64,000 nucleotides of DNA. Source: an uncultured Collinsella sp. (GTDB taxonomy: Bacteria > Actinomycetota > Coriobacteriia > Coriobacteriales > Coriobacteriaceae). This document shows, in pieces, positions 48,746-57,149 of the stretch. Location of the stretch: contig CATYEN010000004.1 in NCBI GenBank assembly GCA_958405565.1, positions 18,034 through 82,033 of the forward strand, in the 5' to 3' direction. The notes under the pieces are model-generated. The model saw nothing but the letters and a program-made list of their open reading frames with translations. It did not search any database and was not told the DNA's origin. The position numbers and the translations under genes were made by a program. Each line of letters begins with the position of its first letter. Position 1 is the first letter of the stretch.

Positions 48746-50674
48746 TTACTCCTTATTGCGACGGTAGAGGAAGTAACCGCCCGCGGAGATGACGGCAACG
48801 CCAGCGATGGCGAATGCAGCCACCACGCGGCCATCAAAACGATCACCGGTGGTGGGCAGGCCGCCCTTGGTGTTCGTCTTGTTGGTGGTTACCGTGGTCG
48901 TGGTGTCCGACTTGCCAGGCTTCTCGGGCTTGGTGGTGGGCTGCTCGGGCTTAGCGGGCTGCTCGGGGGTACCGGGCTGCTCAGGAGTACCAGGCTGCTC
49001 GGGGGTGCCAGGCTGATCCGGGGTTACCGGGTCGGTGGCAAGAGCGTCCTTGGCGTAGGTGATGGACACCTTGAGGCCGTTGGTCTCGGTGTTCAGGTCG
49101 CTCGGGGTGAAGGGCTGGTCGAAGTTTTCGGCCTTCTGATATTCGCGCATCTCCTGGAGCAGGGCCTTGCACTTCTTGTAGGTGTTCTCGGTGGCAGCCT
49201 TGCCAGCCTTGTTAGCCAGAGCGGTGCGGCCCTCGGTGGTCGTCTCGGCCAGCATGGCGGCGTCAACTTCCTTGTTCTGCTCGATGAGTTCGTTCTGGAG
49301 CGCATCGAGGTAGGCGCGGACGTTGATACCAAGGGTGTCGGGATTCTCAAAGCAGAGCGAGCTGATGTCCATCAGGACGTAGTTGATGGAGTTCTCGGGC
49401 TCCTCGTTGTTCACGATATCGGTTTCTTTGCAGTGGTCGAAGGAGACAGTCTGATCGCTGAAGTACGGGCTGACCTCAGTCATCAGAGCGGAGTACAGCG
49501 GGATGGCGACGGAGTATCCGGCGCGGGAGAGCATCTCCCACTGGATGGTGGCGACTTCGGGATCAAGGCCGCGACGAATCTGGAAGAGGTTGATCTCGGT
49601 GTTGCGCTCGGTGCCGATGGCGTAGGCGCCATCTTTGTTGGCGTTAAGGCCAGGGACGTTCTCGCCACGGTTACCAAAGGCGCGAATCAGCTCAAAGGTG
49701 CTCCAGCCAGACTTACCAGGCTTGAAGAACAAGGGCTGGATCTCGCTGACGGCTGCGCCGACGCTGCCGTCGTTGACGATGGTGTAATCGGCGTCCTTAG
49801 TAAGCGGGTTCATGAAGTAATCTCGACCCTGGATATAGCGGGTCCACTGATGCCTGCCAGTCTTATCGAGCCTCTCGCCATACGTTTGGGCGACATCGAA
49901 TTTGCCGTCAGCGGAGTACTTGGCGATACCCTCATCTTCGGGCATAGACTGGATTTTCTCAGAGTGGAGGCAATTCTCGGTATCATTGAGGTCGACATCG
50001 TAGCTGAGGTTGCCGATATTGGGGTTGAGCGACGCGACGTCGTCAGCGAGTTTCATGGCAATCCACTGATGGCCGGAAAGCGCGGCGAACAGCCAGGTCT
50101 CATTGTTGTCGGCGATGACAATCTGGTCGTTGGAGCAGACGCCTTGCGCGTCGATCAGACTGCCGATAAGCTTGACGCCCTCGCGGGCCGAGGCGCTTTC
50201 GCCCAAGATGACGCTGGCGTAGCTGTACTCGCCAATGCCAGTGCCGGTCAGGGGGTCCACGGCTTTGACATCTTCATTCATGCTCGTGCTTAGCGTGGCA
50301 GAGCAGGATACACCCTTCTCATTGATGCCTGCCTCGGAGTAGGCGTCCCAACGCTCATCCCACTGCGAGGGGTGATCGCGCACGTAACTGTAGCGGTACG
50401 TGGTTTTGTTCGAGGTGTATACGAATCCAGACTCATCGGAGCTGTAGGTGAAGCCGGGGGCGTGCGATTCTTCGATACCGTAGTGCTTGAGGTAGCGCTT
50501 GGCATAGTCCTCGGCGCGGCCGTAGTACGTGTTGCCGTCGGCCGTTAAGTTTTTGCCCATGTAGATCTGCGTGCAGGCGAGCGCGGAGGTCGGCATGGAC
50601 ATGATGGTTGCAGCTCCAAAGGCGAGGCCTATGCCAAGCTTTTTGAGCGCGTTGACGGGGTGAGTTTTCCTCAT
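48746..50674 (-). CDS. LPXTG-anchored C69 family dipeptidase
   Basis: A 642-aa surface protein. The signal peptide ends ...TSALA and Cys34 directly follows as the likely N-terminal nucleophile after processing (CTQIYMGKNLTADG), as in the PepD/C69 family. The peptidase domain runs to about residue 430. A helical segment follows, then a Pro-rich stalk with three PGTPEQ repeats, LPTTGD sortase motif near residue 608, a membrane helix and the RRNKE tail. C69 enzymes cut dipeptides; a wall-anchored one would process peptides outside the cell. It starts at ATG 50674 behind GGGAGG. Confidence 0.88.
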   Translation of the reverse strand: MRKTHPVNALKKLGIGLAFGAATIMSMPTSALACTQIYMGKNLTADGNTYYGRAEDYAKRYLKHYGIEESHAPGFTYSSDESGFVYTSNKTTYRYSYVRDHPSQWDERWDAYSEAGINEKGVSCSATLSTSMNEDVKAVDPLTGTGIGEYSYASVILGESASAREGVKLIGSLIDAQGVCSNDQIVIADNNETWLFAALSGHQWIAMKLADDVASLNPNIGNLSYDVDLNDTENCLHSEKIQSMPEDEGIAKYSADGKFDVAQTYGERLDKTGRHQWTRYIQGRDYFMNPLTKDADYTIVNDGSVGAAVSEIQPLFFKPGKSGWSTFELIRAFGNRGENVPGLNANKDGAYAIGTERNTEINLFQIRRGLDPEVATIQWEMLSRAGYSVAIPLYSALMTEVSPYFSDQTVSFDHCKETDIVNNEEPENSINYVLMDISSLCFENPDTLGINVRAYLDALQNELIEQNKEVDAAMLAETTTEGRTALANKAGKAATENTYKKCKALLQEMREYQKAENFDQPFTPSDLNTETNGLKVSITYAKDALATDPVTPDQPGTPEQPGTPEQPGTPEQPAKPEQPTTKPEKPGKSDTTTTVTTNKTNTKGGLPTTGDRFDGRVVAAFAIAGVAVISAGGYFLYRRNKE

Positions 50675-50980
50675 AATCCCTCCCAGCGTGCGAAAGCCCT
50701 CTGTCGCCAGAGGGCTTCAGCCAATAAAGACACCCCATTAGCGTAACGAACCGGAAACAATATTCACGTGTGAAAGAAACTTACTCGATAAGCGTAGCGA
50801 AATATGCGATGAGCGGTTAATAATACTCAGTTTGTAGCTTTAGTAAGATAAAGATGCCCTGCAATTACTACAGCTAAATAGAGTGTCGAAAATGGCCGAA
50901 AAAGAAAATCCCCCGCTGTTTGGCAAATGCATAAACAGCGGAGGAGACGATAATTGGATGAATATCATACCAATGTGGAA
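50675..50980. other. AT-rich divergent-like spacer
   Basis: This 306-bp spacer precedes the C69 gene on the minus strand. The GGGAGGGATT ribosome site is at its left end. The middle (50740-50900) is AT-rich for this genome and probably holds the C69 promoter. The terminator of the small membrane peptide gene lies at 50900-50943. Confidence 0.4.
50900..50943 (-). terminator. terminator after the small membrane peptide gene
   Basis: On the minus strand CCGCTGTTT (complement 50933-50941) pairs with AAACAGCGG (complement 50913-50921), then GGGATTTTCTTTTT. Confidence 0.7.
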
Positions 50981-51073
50981 TTACTTCTTCCGACGGTGGA
51001 TCACGTTGATCGCATAGCCTACGAGCATAGCCAAAACGATGACGATAAAGCCGAGCAGGGGATTGTCGTTCAT
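50981..51073 (-). CDS. 30-aa small membrane peptide
   Basis: A short reading frame with ATG 51073 and an ideal GGAGG ribosome site, 9 bp after the lipid kinase stop. The peptide has a short polar start (MNDNPLLG), one hydrophobic helix (FIVIVLAMLVGYAINVI) and a basic end (HRRKK), a positive-inside single-span protein. The strong ribosome site and following terminator support translation. Function is unknown; it may assist or anchor the adjacent lipid kinase. Missed by routine calling because of length. Confidence 0.6.
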   Translation of the reverse strand: MNDNPLLGFIVIVLAMLVGYAINVIHRRKK

Positions 51074-51082
51074 GGGGTCCTC

Positions 51083-52000
51083 CTATTTACCAAGCGGTGA
51101 GAATTCGTCGACGATGAGGTCGAGGCATTGCGGAAGCGCACGGGCTCCAAAGACGCCCGAATTGCTGGAGATGATCTCGCCATCGAACTGCATGCCAAGC
51201 GACGGGGTGCAGGTGATCTTGGCTTCTTTGGTCTGGATGATCTTGAACTGCGGGCGGCCGAGTACCTTGCCGGCGGGGTCGAGTGCGGCGGTGATCACAG
51301 TCGGTAGCAGCTGCACGGTTTTTACGGGTTCGATGACCGCAATGTCGACCATGCCGTCATTCATGCGGCAGTCGGGGAATAGGTTGATGTCGTTTTGGAT
51401 GACCGAGGTGTTGCCGGCCATGCAGCAGATGCCATCGAGCTCCTCGACAATGCCGTCATGCTCAATCGTAAAGTGCGCCACTGTGGGATTAGGCGTGGCA
51501 AGCGCCGACAGGAAGTAGGCGATCTCGCCGATGTCGTTTTTGGTGGGGGCGGCCTTCATCATGATCTCGGCGTCGAAGCCCGAGCCGGCGATGATGATAA
51601 AGCCGTGGCGCTTTTCGTTGCCGTCCTCGTCGAGCCAAAAGAGCTCACCCATGTCGACCTTGACCGTGCGGCCGGCGCGGCAGGCCTTGGCGAGTGCCGC
51701 CGCCTCGGGGGCATTGCCGATGTTGTTGAAGAACAGGCAGGCCGTGCCAGAGGGAAAGACGAGCGTGGGGACGCCGCATCCGCGCATCTGGTCGAGCACG
51801 TTGGAGACGGTGCCGTCGCCGCCCGAGACCACCACGCGATCAAACTCGCGCACGTCCGCCACGGCGTCCTCGGGCTCCATGCCATCGCCGATAAAGCGCA
51901 TCACGACCTCGTCGCCGCCCTGCGCGAGGGCGTGCGTGAATGCGAAGATTTCATCTGAGCTGGGGCCCGATGCCGGGTTGTGGATGATAAGGCAGCGCAT
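51083..52000 (-). CDS. diacylglycerol kinase family lipid kinase
   Basis: A 305-aa soluble lipid kinase of the DagK catalytic family. NPASG (HNPASGPSS) at the start and SGGDGTVSNVLDQM near residue 60 are the nucleotide-binding motifs, and FPSGTACLFFNNIG follows (GTAND variant: GTACL). The C-terminal beta domain (FDGEIISS) closes the fold. Substrate could be diacylglycerol, undecaprenol or a related lipid. ATG 52000. A small membrane peptide gene follows in the same unit. Confidence 0.85.
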   Translation of the reverse strand: MRCLIIHNPASGPSSDEIFAFTHALAQGGDEVVMRFIGDGMEPEDAVADVREFDRVVVSGGDGTVSNVLDQMRGCGVPTLVFPSGTACLFFNNIGNAPEAAALAKACRAGRTVKVDMGELFWLDEDGNEKRHGFIIIAGSGFDAEIMMKAAPTKNDIGEIAYFLSALATPNPTVAHFTIEHDGIVEELDGICCMAGNTSVIQNDINLFPDCRMNDGMVDIAVIEPVKTVQLLPTVITAALDPAGKVLGRPQFKIIQTKEAKITCTPSLGMQFDGEIISSNSGVFGARALPQCLDLIVDEFSPLGK

Positions 52001-52098
52001 ACTTACGTTCCCGTTCTGTGACTAACCGAGTATAGTTGTAAGGCAATGCCGATATCCTACCCGTGTTTTTCGGGCCTAACCTTATTCGATGGGTTGAT

Positions 52099-53232
52099 AT
52101 GTACATTTCCACACATCAGGCTCTACTCGACTTTTGCCAGCGCGCCCGCGAGTTCGACGCGATTGCCGTCGATACCGAGTTTTTGCGCGAGCGCACGTTC
52201 CATCCGCGTCTGTGCCTGGTTCAGATTGCCACCCCTGCCGAGAGCGTCGCGGTCGACCCCCTGGTGATCGACGACCTGTCGCCGCTCGCCGAGCTTATGG
52301 CCGATGAGAGCGTAACCAAGGTGTTCCACGCCTGCTCGCAGGATATGGAGGTCATGCTCCATACTGTGGGCGTGCTGCCGCGTCCTATTTTTGATACGCA
52401 GGTGGCCGCCGCCTTTTTGGGTGAGCGCCAGCAGATTTCCTACGGTGCGCTCGTGCAGACGTTTTGCGGCGTATCGCTGCCCAAGACCGAGTCACTGACC
52501 GACTGGTCGCGCCGTCCGCTGACCGACAAGCAGATTGAGTACGCGATCGATGACGTCAAGTACTTAATCGTGGCCTATACCGAGATGATGAGCCGTCTGC
52601 GCGAACTGGGCCGTGTGGACTGGGTGCTCGACGAGCTACGCCCGCTGGCCGACGAGTCGCACTATCGCGCCGACCGTCACGAGGCATTCCGTAAGGTCAA
52701 GCGCATCAACTCGTGCAGCCGCCATCAGCTGGGCATCGCGCGCGAGCTCGCCGCCTGGCGCGAGGACCGCGCCGAGCGCCGCAACATCCCGCGCAAGTGG
52801 GTCATGTCCGACGATACGCTGCTGGCGCTCGTCAAGCGCAATCCCGTGCGCGTCGAGGAGTTCCGCAGTATCCGCGGTACCGATCAGCTGGGGGAGCGCG
52901 ACGTGGACGGCGCGCTCATGGCCATCAAGCGCGGCGCGAGCTGCCCGCACGATCGCCTGCCGCTCATGGTGCGCGGACACCGCCAGATCTCGCCGGAGCT
53001 GGAGAGCGTGACCGACCTGATGTATGCGCTCATCCGCTTGGTTGCCGAGCGCTCGGGCGTGGCGACCTCGGTCATTGCCTCGCGCGATGACTTGGCCGAC
53101 TACATTGAGCATCCCGAGCAGAGCCCCTTGCGCGAAGGCTGGCGCTTTGAGCTCGTGGGCTCGCGCCTGGACGATTTGCTTTCGGGCAATATGGGGTTGA
53201 CGGTCAAAGACGGCAAAATCGAACTCTTGTAG
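52099..53232 (+). CDS. rnd: ribonuclease D
   Basis: A 377-aa 3'-5' exoribonuclease that trims tRNA and other stable RNAs. DEDD catalytic residues are in DTEFLRE (residues 21-27), ACSQDMEVM and YAIDDVKYLI. The C-terminal half contains an HRDC domain (residues about 205-290, INSCSRHQLGIARELAAWRED). Length matches E. coli RNase D (375). I use ATG 52099; a GTG 12 codons upstream is possible but lacks a site. It is divergent from the lipid kinase gene. Confidence 0.88.
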   Translation: MYISTHQALLDFCQRAREFDAIAVDTEFLRERTFHPRLCLVQIATPAESVAVDPLVIDDLSPLAELMADESVTKVFHACSQDMEVMLHTVGVLPRPIFDTQVAAAFLGERQQISYGALVQTFCGVSLPKTESLTDWSRRPLTDKQIEYAIDDVKYLIVAYTEMMSRLRELGRVDWVLDELRPLADESHYRADRHEAFRKVKRINSCSRHQLGIARELAAWREDRAERRNIPRKWVMSDDTLLALVKRNPVRVEEFRSIRGTDQLGERDVDGALMAIKRGASCPHDRLPLMVRGHRQISPELESVTDLMYALIRLVAERSGVATSVIASRDDLADYIEHPEQSPLREGWRFELVGSRLDDLLSGNMGLTVKDGKIELL

Positions 53233-53296
53233 GGAAGCCTAGCCGGCTGAGTGGGTAAAATGCCTCCAACGTGTAACTCGATTCGGAGGAATTCGC

Positions 53297-54001
53297 ATGC
53301 CTTATTACTATGGATACGGCTTTGGCATCGACCCGCTGTACCTGCTGGTTGTTCTTATTTGTACGGTGCTCGGTCTTGCCGCGCAGAGCTATATCAACTC
53401 GACGTACAAGACGTGGTCCAAGGTTCGTTCGGACGGCGATACGGGCGCTGCGGTTGCTCGCCGCATGCTCGACGCCAGCGGTTGCAACGCCGTGGGTATC
53501 AAGGGCGTTGCCGGCGAGCTCACCGACCATTACAACCCGCAGGACAACAACCTGTATCTGTCGGACGCCAACCGTTCGGGTGGGTCGGTCGCAAGCGTCG
53601 CCGTCGCCTGCCACGAGGCGGGCCATGCCGCTCAGCGCCAAAGTGGCTATGCCATGATGAAGGTGCGCACCGCCCTCGTGCCGGTCGTCAACTTTACTCA
53701 GAATACCTGGACGATCGTGCTGCTCATGGGCCTGTTCATGAACATCGCGGGACTCACGACCCTCGCGCTGATCTTCTTCTCGTTTAGCGTGCTGTTCCAG
53801 CTGGTTACGCTGCCGGTCGAGATCGACGCCAGTCGCCGTGCTGTGGCCTATATTGAGCAGTCGGGCATGAGCTCCAAGCAGGTCAACGGTGCCAAGAAGG
53901 TACTGACGGCAGCTGCGCTCACCTATGTGGCAGCGGCACTCACCTCGATTATTCAGCTGCTCTACCTTATGGCTCGCTACAACAGAAACTCCAACCGATA
54001 A
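53297..54001 (+). CDS. YugP-type zinc metallopeptidase
   Basis: A 234-aa membrane metalloprotease of the YugP/peptidase_M_neutral family. An N-terminal helix (residues 10-32) and two to three C-terminal helices surround the zinc motif HEAGHA near residue 111 (AVACHEAGHAAQRQSGYAM). The downstream Glu ligand is likely in the EIDASRRAVAYIEQ region. Substrates are unknown. ATG 53297 follows GGAGGAATT. A strong hairpin follows. Confidence 0.85.
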   Translation: MPYYYGYGFGIDPLYLLVVLICTVLGLAAQSYINSTYKTWSKVRSDGDTGAAVARRMLDASGCNAVGIKGVAGELTDHYNPQDNNLYLSDANRSGGSVASVAVACHEAGHAAQRQSGYAMMKVRTALVPVVNFTQNTWTIVLLMGLFMNIAGLTTLALIFFSFSVLFQLVTLPVEIDASRRAVAYIEQSGMSSKQVNGAKKVLTAAALTYVAAALTSIIQLLYLMARYNRNSNR

Positions 54002-54017
54002 GAGCTTGGACTGACAG

Positions 54018-54047
54018 GCGCCGCGGGGATTTGTGTCCCCGCGGCGC
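54018..54047 (+). terminator. GC hairpin after the metallopeptidase gene
   Basis: GCGCCGCGGGGA (54018-54029) pairs perfectly with TCCCCGCGGCGC (54036-54047), loop TTTGTG. There is no T-run, so it may be a weak or Rho-assisted terminator. Confidence 0.45.
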
Positions 54048-54116
54048 TGTACTATGTGTGGGACTTGAATTTGCACAGGGCTGGAGCCCGTGTGCACAAT
54101 GACGAAAGGAGGCTGC

Positions 54117-55568
54117 GTGGTAGGCTGGAATCTAACTGGCAATAGCGTTTCCGCCGAGTTCGACGGATCGGACGAGCGGGAGCGCAAGGAGCTCAGCGTG
54201 AGCCAGGCGGTGGAGATCGTCGCTGGGGCGCTCGATGCCATTCCGCAGCTGAGCGTTTTGGGCGAGGTCACGGGCTTTCGTGGCCCCAATGCCCGAAGCG
54301 GCCACTGCTACTTCCAGATCAAGGACGACTCAGCCGCCGTCGACTGCATCATCTGGAAGGGCGCCTACCTTAAGCGCACCTTCGACTTGCGCGACGGCAT
54401 GCAGGTGAGCTTTAAGGGCAGCTTCAATCTCTACAAGCCCACGGGCCGTATGAGCTTTGTCGCCCGTTCGTTCTCGCTGGCGGGGGAGGGCCTGCTGCGT
54501 CAACAAGTGGCGCAATTGGCCGAAAAACTGCGCCGCGAGGGCCTGATGGACGAGTCCCGCAAACGTCGCATTCCGGTGTTTTGCTCGCGCGTGGCGGTCG
54601 TCACCTCGCTTTCGGGCGCCGTGATCGACGACGTCAAGCGTACGCTGCGCCGTCGCAACCCACTTGTCGAGCTCGTTTGCGTGGGTGCCAAGGTCCAGGG
54701 CGAGGGTGCGCCGGCGGAGCTCATCGAAGGCTTGCGCCGCGCCGCTGCAATTACGCCGGCGCCCGATTGCATTTTGCTCGTGCGCGGCGGCGGTTCCTTC
54801 GAGGACCTCATGACCTTTAACGACGAAGACCTTGCCCGTGCGGTAGCGGCTTGCCCCGTGCCTGTGGTGACAGGTATTGGCCATGAGCCCGATACCTCAA
54901 TCTGCGACATGGTGAGTGACCGTCGTGCTTCCACGCCAACGGCGGCGGCAGAATCCGTGGCACCGGCTATGACAGAGCTGGCGGATGTGCTCGAGACGCG
55001 TCATCAGCGTCTGGGCGCTGCGATGGCCTCGATGATCGGATCGGATCAGGTCGATCTGGAGATGCTCGATCAGCGCGGTCGGCGTGCCTGGGATACCTAT
55101 ACGGCACGTTTGGGCGATGCGCTCGATGCAGCCGCGTGCCGCCCGTGCCTGAACGATCCAACGTTTATGGTTGAGCGTCGCGAGTCGGAGCTTGCCCTGA
55201 CGGCCGATCGCCTGTCGGGCGCCATTGCGCGCTCGGTCGGTGCCTTCCGCTCCAACTTCGAGCGCCTGCCCGAGCGCTTGGTCGCAAGCACCTCGGGGCT
55301 CGATGGCAAGCGCCATGCGCTCACGCTCGCGAGTTCCCGTCTGGAGCATCAGGGACGCACGATGTTGAGCAAACCCGCGTCCGACTTGGGTCGCGCAGCG
55401 GCCTCGCTCGATGCCCTGTCACCGCTCAAGGTGCTTGCCCGCGGCTACTCCATCGCATACAGCGATGGCGGCGTGGCTACGAGCGCTAAGACTTTTAAGC
55501 CCGGTGACGCCATCCGCGTGCGTATGGCGGATGGTAACGTGGCAGCAACCGTCGATACGGTTGAGTAG
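54117..55568 (+). CDS. xseA: exodeoxyribonuclease VII large subunit
   Basis: A 483-aa subunit of exonuclease VII, which degrades single-stranded DNA into short oligonucleotides. The N-terminal OB-fold has GEVTGFRGPNARSGHCYFQI. The catalytic centre lies in VVTSLSGAVIDDV, VRGGGSFEDLM and TGIGHEPDTSICDMVSD. A long helical region follows. The start GTG 54117 has GAAAGGAGG upstream; an earlier GTG at 54090 is not supported by a ribosome site. It is 42 bp before xseB. Confidence 0.9.
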   Translation: MVGWNLTGNSVSAEFDGSDERERKELSVSQAVEIVAGALDAIPQLSVLGEVTGFRGPNARSGHCYFQIKDDSAAVDCIIWKGAYLKRTFDLRDGMQVSFKGSFNLYKPTGRMSFVARSFSLAGEGLLRQQVAQLAEKLRREGLMDESRKRRIPVFCSRVAVVTSLSGAVIDDVKRTLRRRNPLVELVCVGAKVQGEGAPAELIEGLRRAAAITPAPDCILLVRGGGSFEDLMTFNDEDLARAVAACPVPVVTGIGHEPDTSICDMVSDRRASTPTAAAESVAPAMTELADVLETRHQRLGAAMASMIGSDQVDLEMLDQRGRRAWDTYTARLGDALDAAACRPCLNDPTFMVERRESELALTADRLSGAIARSVGAFRSNFERLPERLVASTSGLDGKRHALTLASSRLEHQGRTMLSKPASDLGRAAASLDALSPLKVLARGYSIAYSDGGVATSAKTFKPGDAIRVRMADGNVAATVDTVE

Positions 55569-55610
55569 ACCGCGTTTTATGGTGATAGACCTTTAGGAAA
55601 GGAAACAGAT

Positions 55611-55877
55611 ATGGCAGAGAAGACCCCGGTCGAGCAGCTTACGTACAAGCAGGCCTCGCAGGAGCTGGAGCTCATCATCCGCAGCCTGGAGTCGGGCGAC
55701 ATGGAGCTCGAGGAATCGCTCGAGAGCTACACCCGCGGCGTCGAGCTCCTCAAGAGCCTGCGTACCCGCCTGGCCGATGCCGAGCAGAAGGTTTCGGTGC
55801 TCCTTAAGGATGTCGACGGCAACGACGTGCTCGCCGACGGCGAAGCCGCTAACACCGAGGACAACCTCTCGTTCTAA
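55611..55877 (+). CDS. xseB: exodeoxyribonuclease VII small subunit
   Basis: An 88-aa protein that associates with XseA. The family pattern LTYKQASQELELIIRSLESG and LEESLESYTRGVELLKSLRT is complete in the N-terminal two thirds; the C-terminal tail is acidic. ATG 55611 follows GGAAAGG. Forms an operon with xseA. A long inverted repeat follows. Confidence 0.92.
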   Translation: MAEKTPVEQLTYKQASQELELIIRSLESGDMELEESLESYTRGVELLKSLRTRLADAEQKVSVLLKDVDGNDVLADGEAANTEDNLSF

Positions 55878-55897
55878 CCACCTCGCAGCCCACTTTG

Positions 55898-56007
55898 GGG
55901 TAGTCTTTTGGGAGGGGGCTTTTTTGACCACCCTTGCGCGATAGCTCGCCGAACGCTTGTGTTCGCGCCAAAAGTAGTCAAAAAAGCCCCGTCCCAAAAG
56001 ACTACCC
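55898..56007. repeat. 31-bp inverted repeat after xseB
   Basis: Positions 55898-55928 and 55977-56007 are inverted repeats matching at 30 of 31 bases, with a 48-base loop. The arms contain a GGGGCTTTTTT run, so on each strand the hairpin can end in T-runs. It probably terminates xseB and the convergent MerR gene. The arm length is more than a usual terminator, so an inserted palindromic element is also possible. Confidence 0.6.
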
Positions 56008-56072
56008 AGGTGGGTGGGTCATTAGGGGTGAATGTGGCTTGCCTTTCGGCGCGCTAAAGATGAGTTGAGATG

Positions 56073-56903
56073 CTATCGCTTCTCAATTACATTGGGTTCA
56101 ACCATTATTTCAAGCGTGTGTAAATACTCATCTTGATTGTCGGATATGTATTCGCTTACATACCAGAATTCTAAAAGGGGACCCGTGGCAACGAGGCGAT
56201 TCCGGTCCATGAATTCGTTCATTTCCCTCCATACTATCGGCGTTATTTCTGCAGGGCCGGTGGTTGTCCTGCAAAGATAGTCGCCTTCCGGGAAAATCTC
56301 ACACCCTTTATCGTCACTTGACCCGAGCGAAAGCAGCGTTTTCTTTGCTACTAAGCAACCGTCGGTGCTCCTGCGCGATGGGTCAAGGATGAAGCATGGA
56401 ACCGTGTGTATCGAGTCGATTTCCATCCCGAGTTCTTTCATGCGTTTAATGGTGGCGTAGGGAATTATGTCGCCGCTTAGCTCGTCTTCGCTTACGATGA
56501 CATATCCTCGGGGTCCCTTATGAACCACCCTCGATTGCTTCTCCTCGCGCGCTCTTAACGACATGGATATATTTTGCATGCAATGCTCGATCTTTCGGCG
56601 CCGTTGCGATAGCTTTGCAATGGCTGCGTCGATGCTGTCAAGTTCGTTGCTGAACAGCTCGAAGCTCGTTTCGAGTGAATGGTTATCTAGGAAAGATCTG
56701 ATTTCGCTAAGCGTGTAGTTCATGTTGAGCATTGACATGATGATATTGAGTCTGCCGAAATCGTCCTTCCTGTATTCACGGTAGGCATTCGCTCCGCGCT
56801 TTGGAGCAACTAAACCAATTGACTCGTAATAGCGAAGAGTGTCTGCGCTTACGCCGTAGAGGCCGGCCGTCTGCTTGATATTAAGGGAAAACTCGCGTTC
56901 CAT
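56073..56903 (-). CDS. MerR family regulator with effector-binding domain
   Basis: A 276-aa transcriptional regulator. NIKQTAGLYGVSADTLRYYE is the HTH, with the wing in GLVAPKRGANAYREY. A dimerisation helix follows (about residues 75-120), then a GyrI-like effector domain (residues 130-270), as in BmrR-type drug sensors. ATG 56903 follows GGAAGG. It is divergent from the carboxylesterase and MFS genes, which it probably activates in response to a small molecule. Confidence 0.85.
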   Translation of the reverse strand: MEREFSLNIKQTAGLYGVSADTLRYYESIGLVAPKRGANAYREYRKDDFGRLNIIMSMLNMNYTLSEIRSFLDNHSLETSFELFSNELDSIDAAIAKLSQRRRKIEHCMQNISMSLRAREEKQSRVVHKGPRGYVIVSEDELSGDIIPYATIKRMKELGMEIDSIHTVPCFILDPSRRSTDGCLVAKKTLLSLGSSDDKGCEIFPEGDYLCRTTTGPAEITPIVWREMNEFMDRNRLVATGPLLEFWYVSEYISDNQDEYLHTLEIMVEPNVIEKR

Positions 56904-57053
56904 GTCGCACCTTCCGACTGCCCTAGGGCCACTCAAAACCTTGGAGTTATTCTAATGTTTGTTACTCCGTCATTGTCGGGCAAGCGGTCGTTTTGACGGG
57001 GCGAACGGTCTTAAGCGCTTGGTATCCAGCAGGTATTCCGTCGAAACACGTCG

Positions 57054-57084
57054 TTGACCTTTGACTTTCTCCAAATTTTAAGAT
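57054..57084 (+). promoter_or_regulatory. MerR-type promoter with 19-bp spacer
   Basis: TTGACC (57054-57059) and TAAGAT (57079-57084) are spaced by 19 bases, the characteristic long spacer of MerR-activated promoters. No clear dyad is visible inside it, only a weak TTTG/CAAA. Confidence 0.5.
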
Positions 57085-57149
57085 GACTTCAAGCCAGCTA
57101 GCTTAAATCATATCGATCTAGCATCTTTAATTGTGAGGAAGGACAAGCA

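Noticed and set aside
48602..50293. 563-aa plus-strand open frame
   Set aside because: Antisense to the C69 dipeptidase, which has a signal peptide, catalytic Cys and LPTTG anchor.
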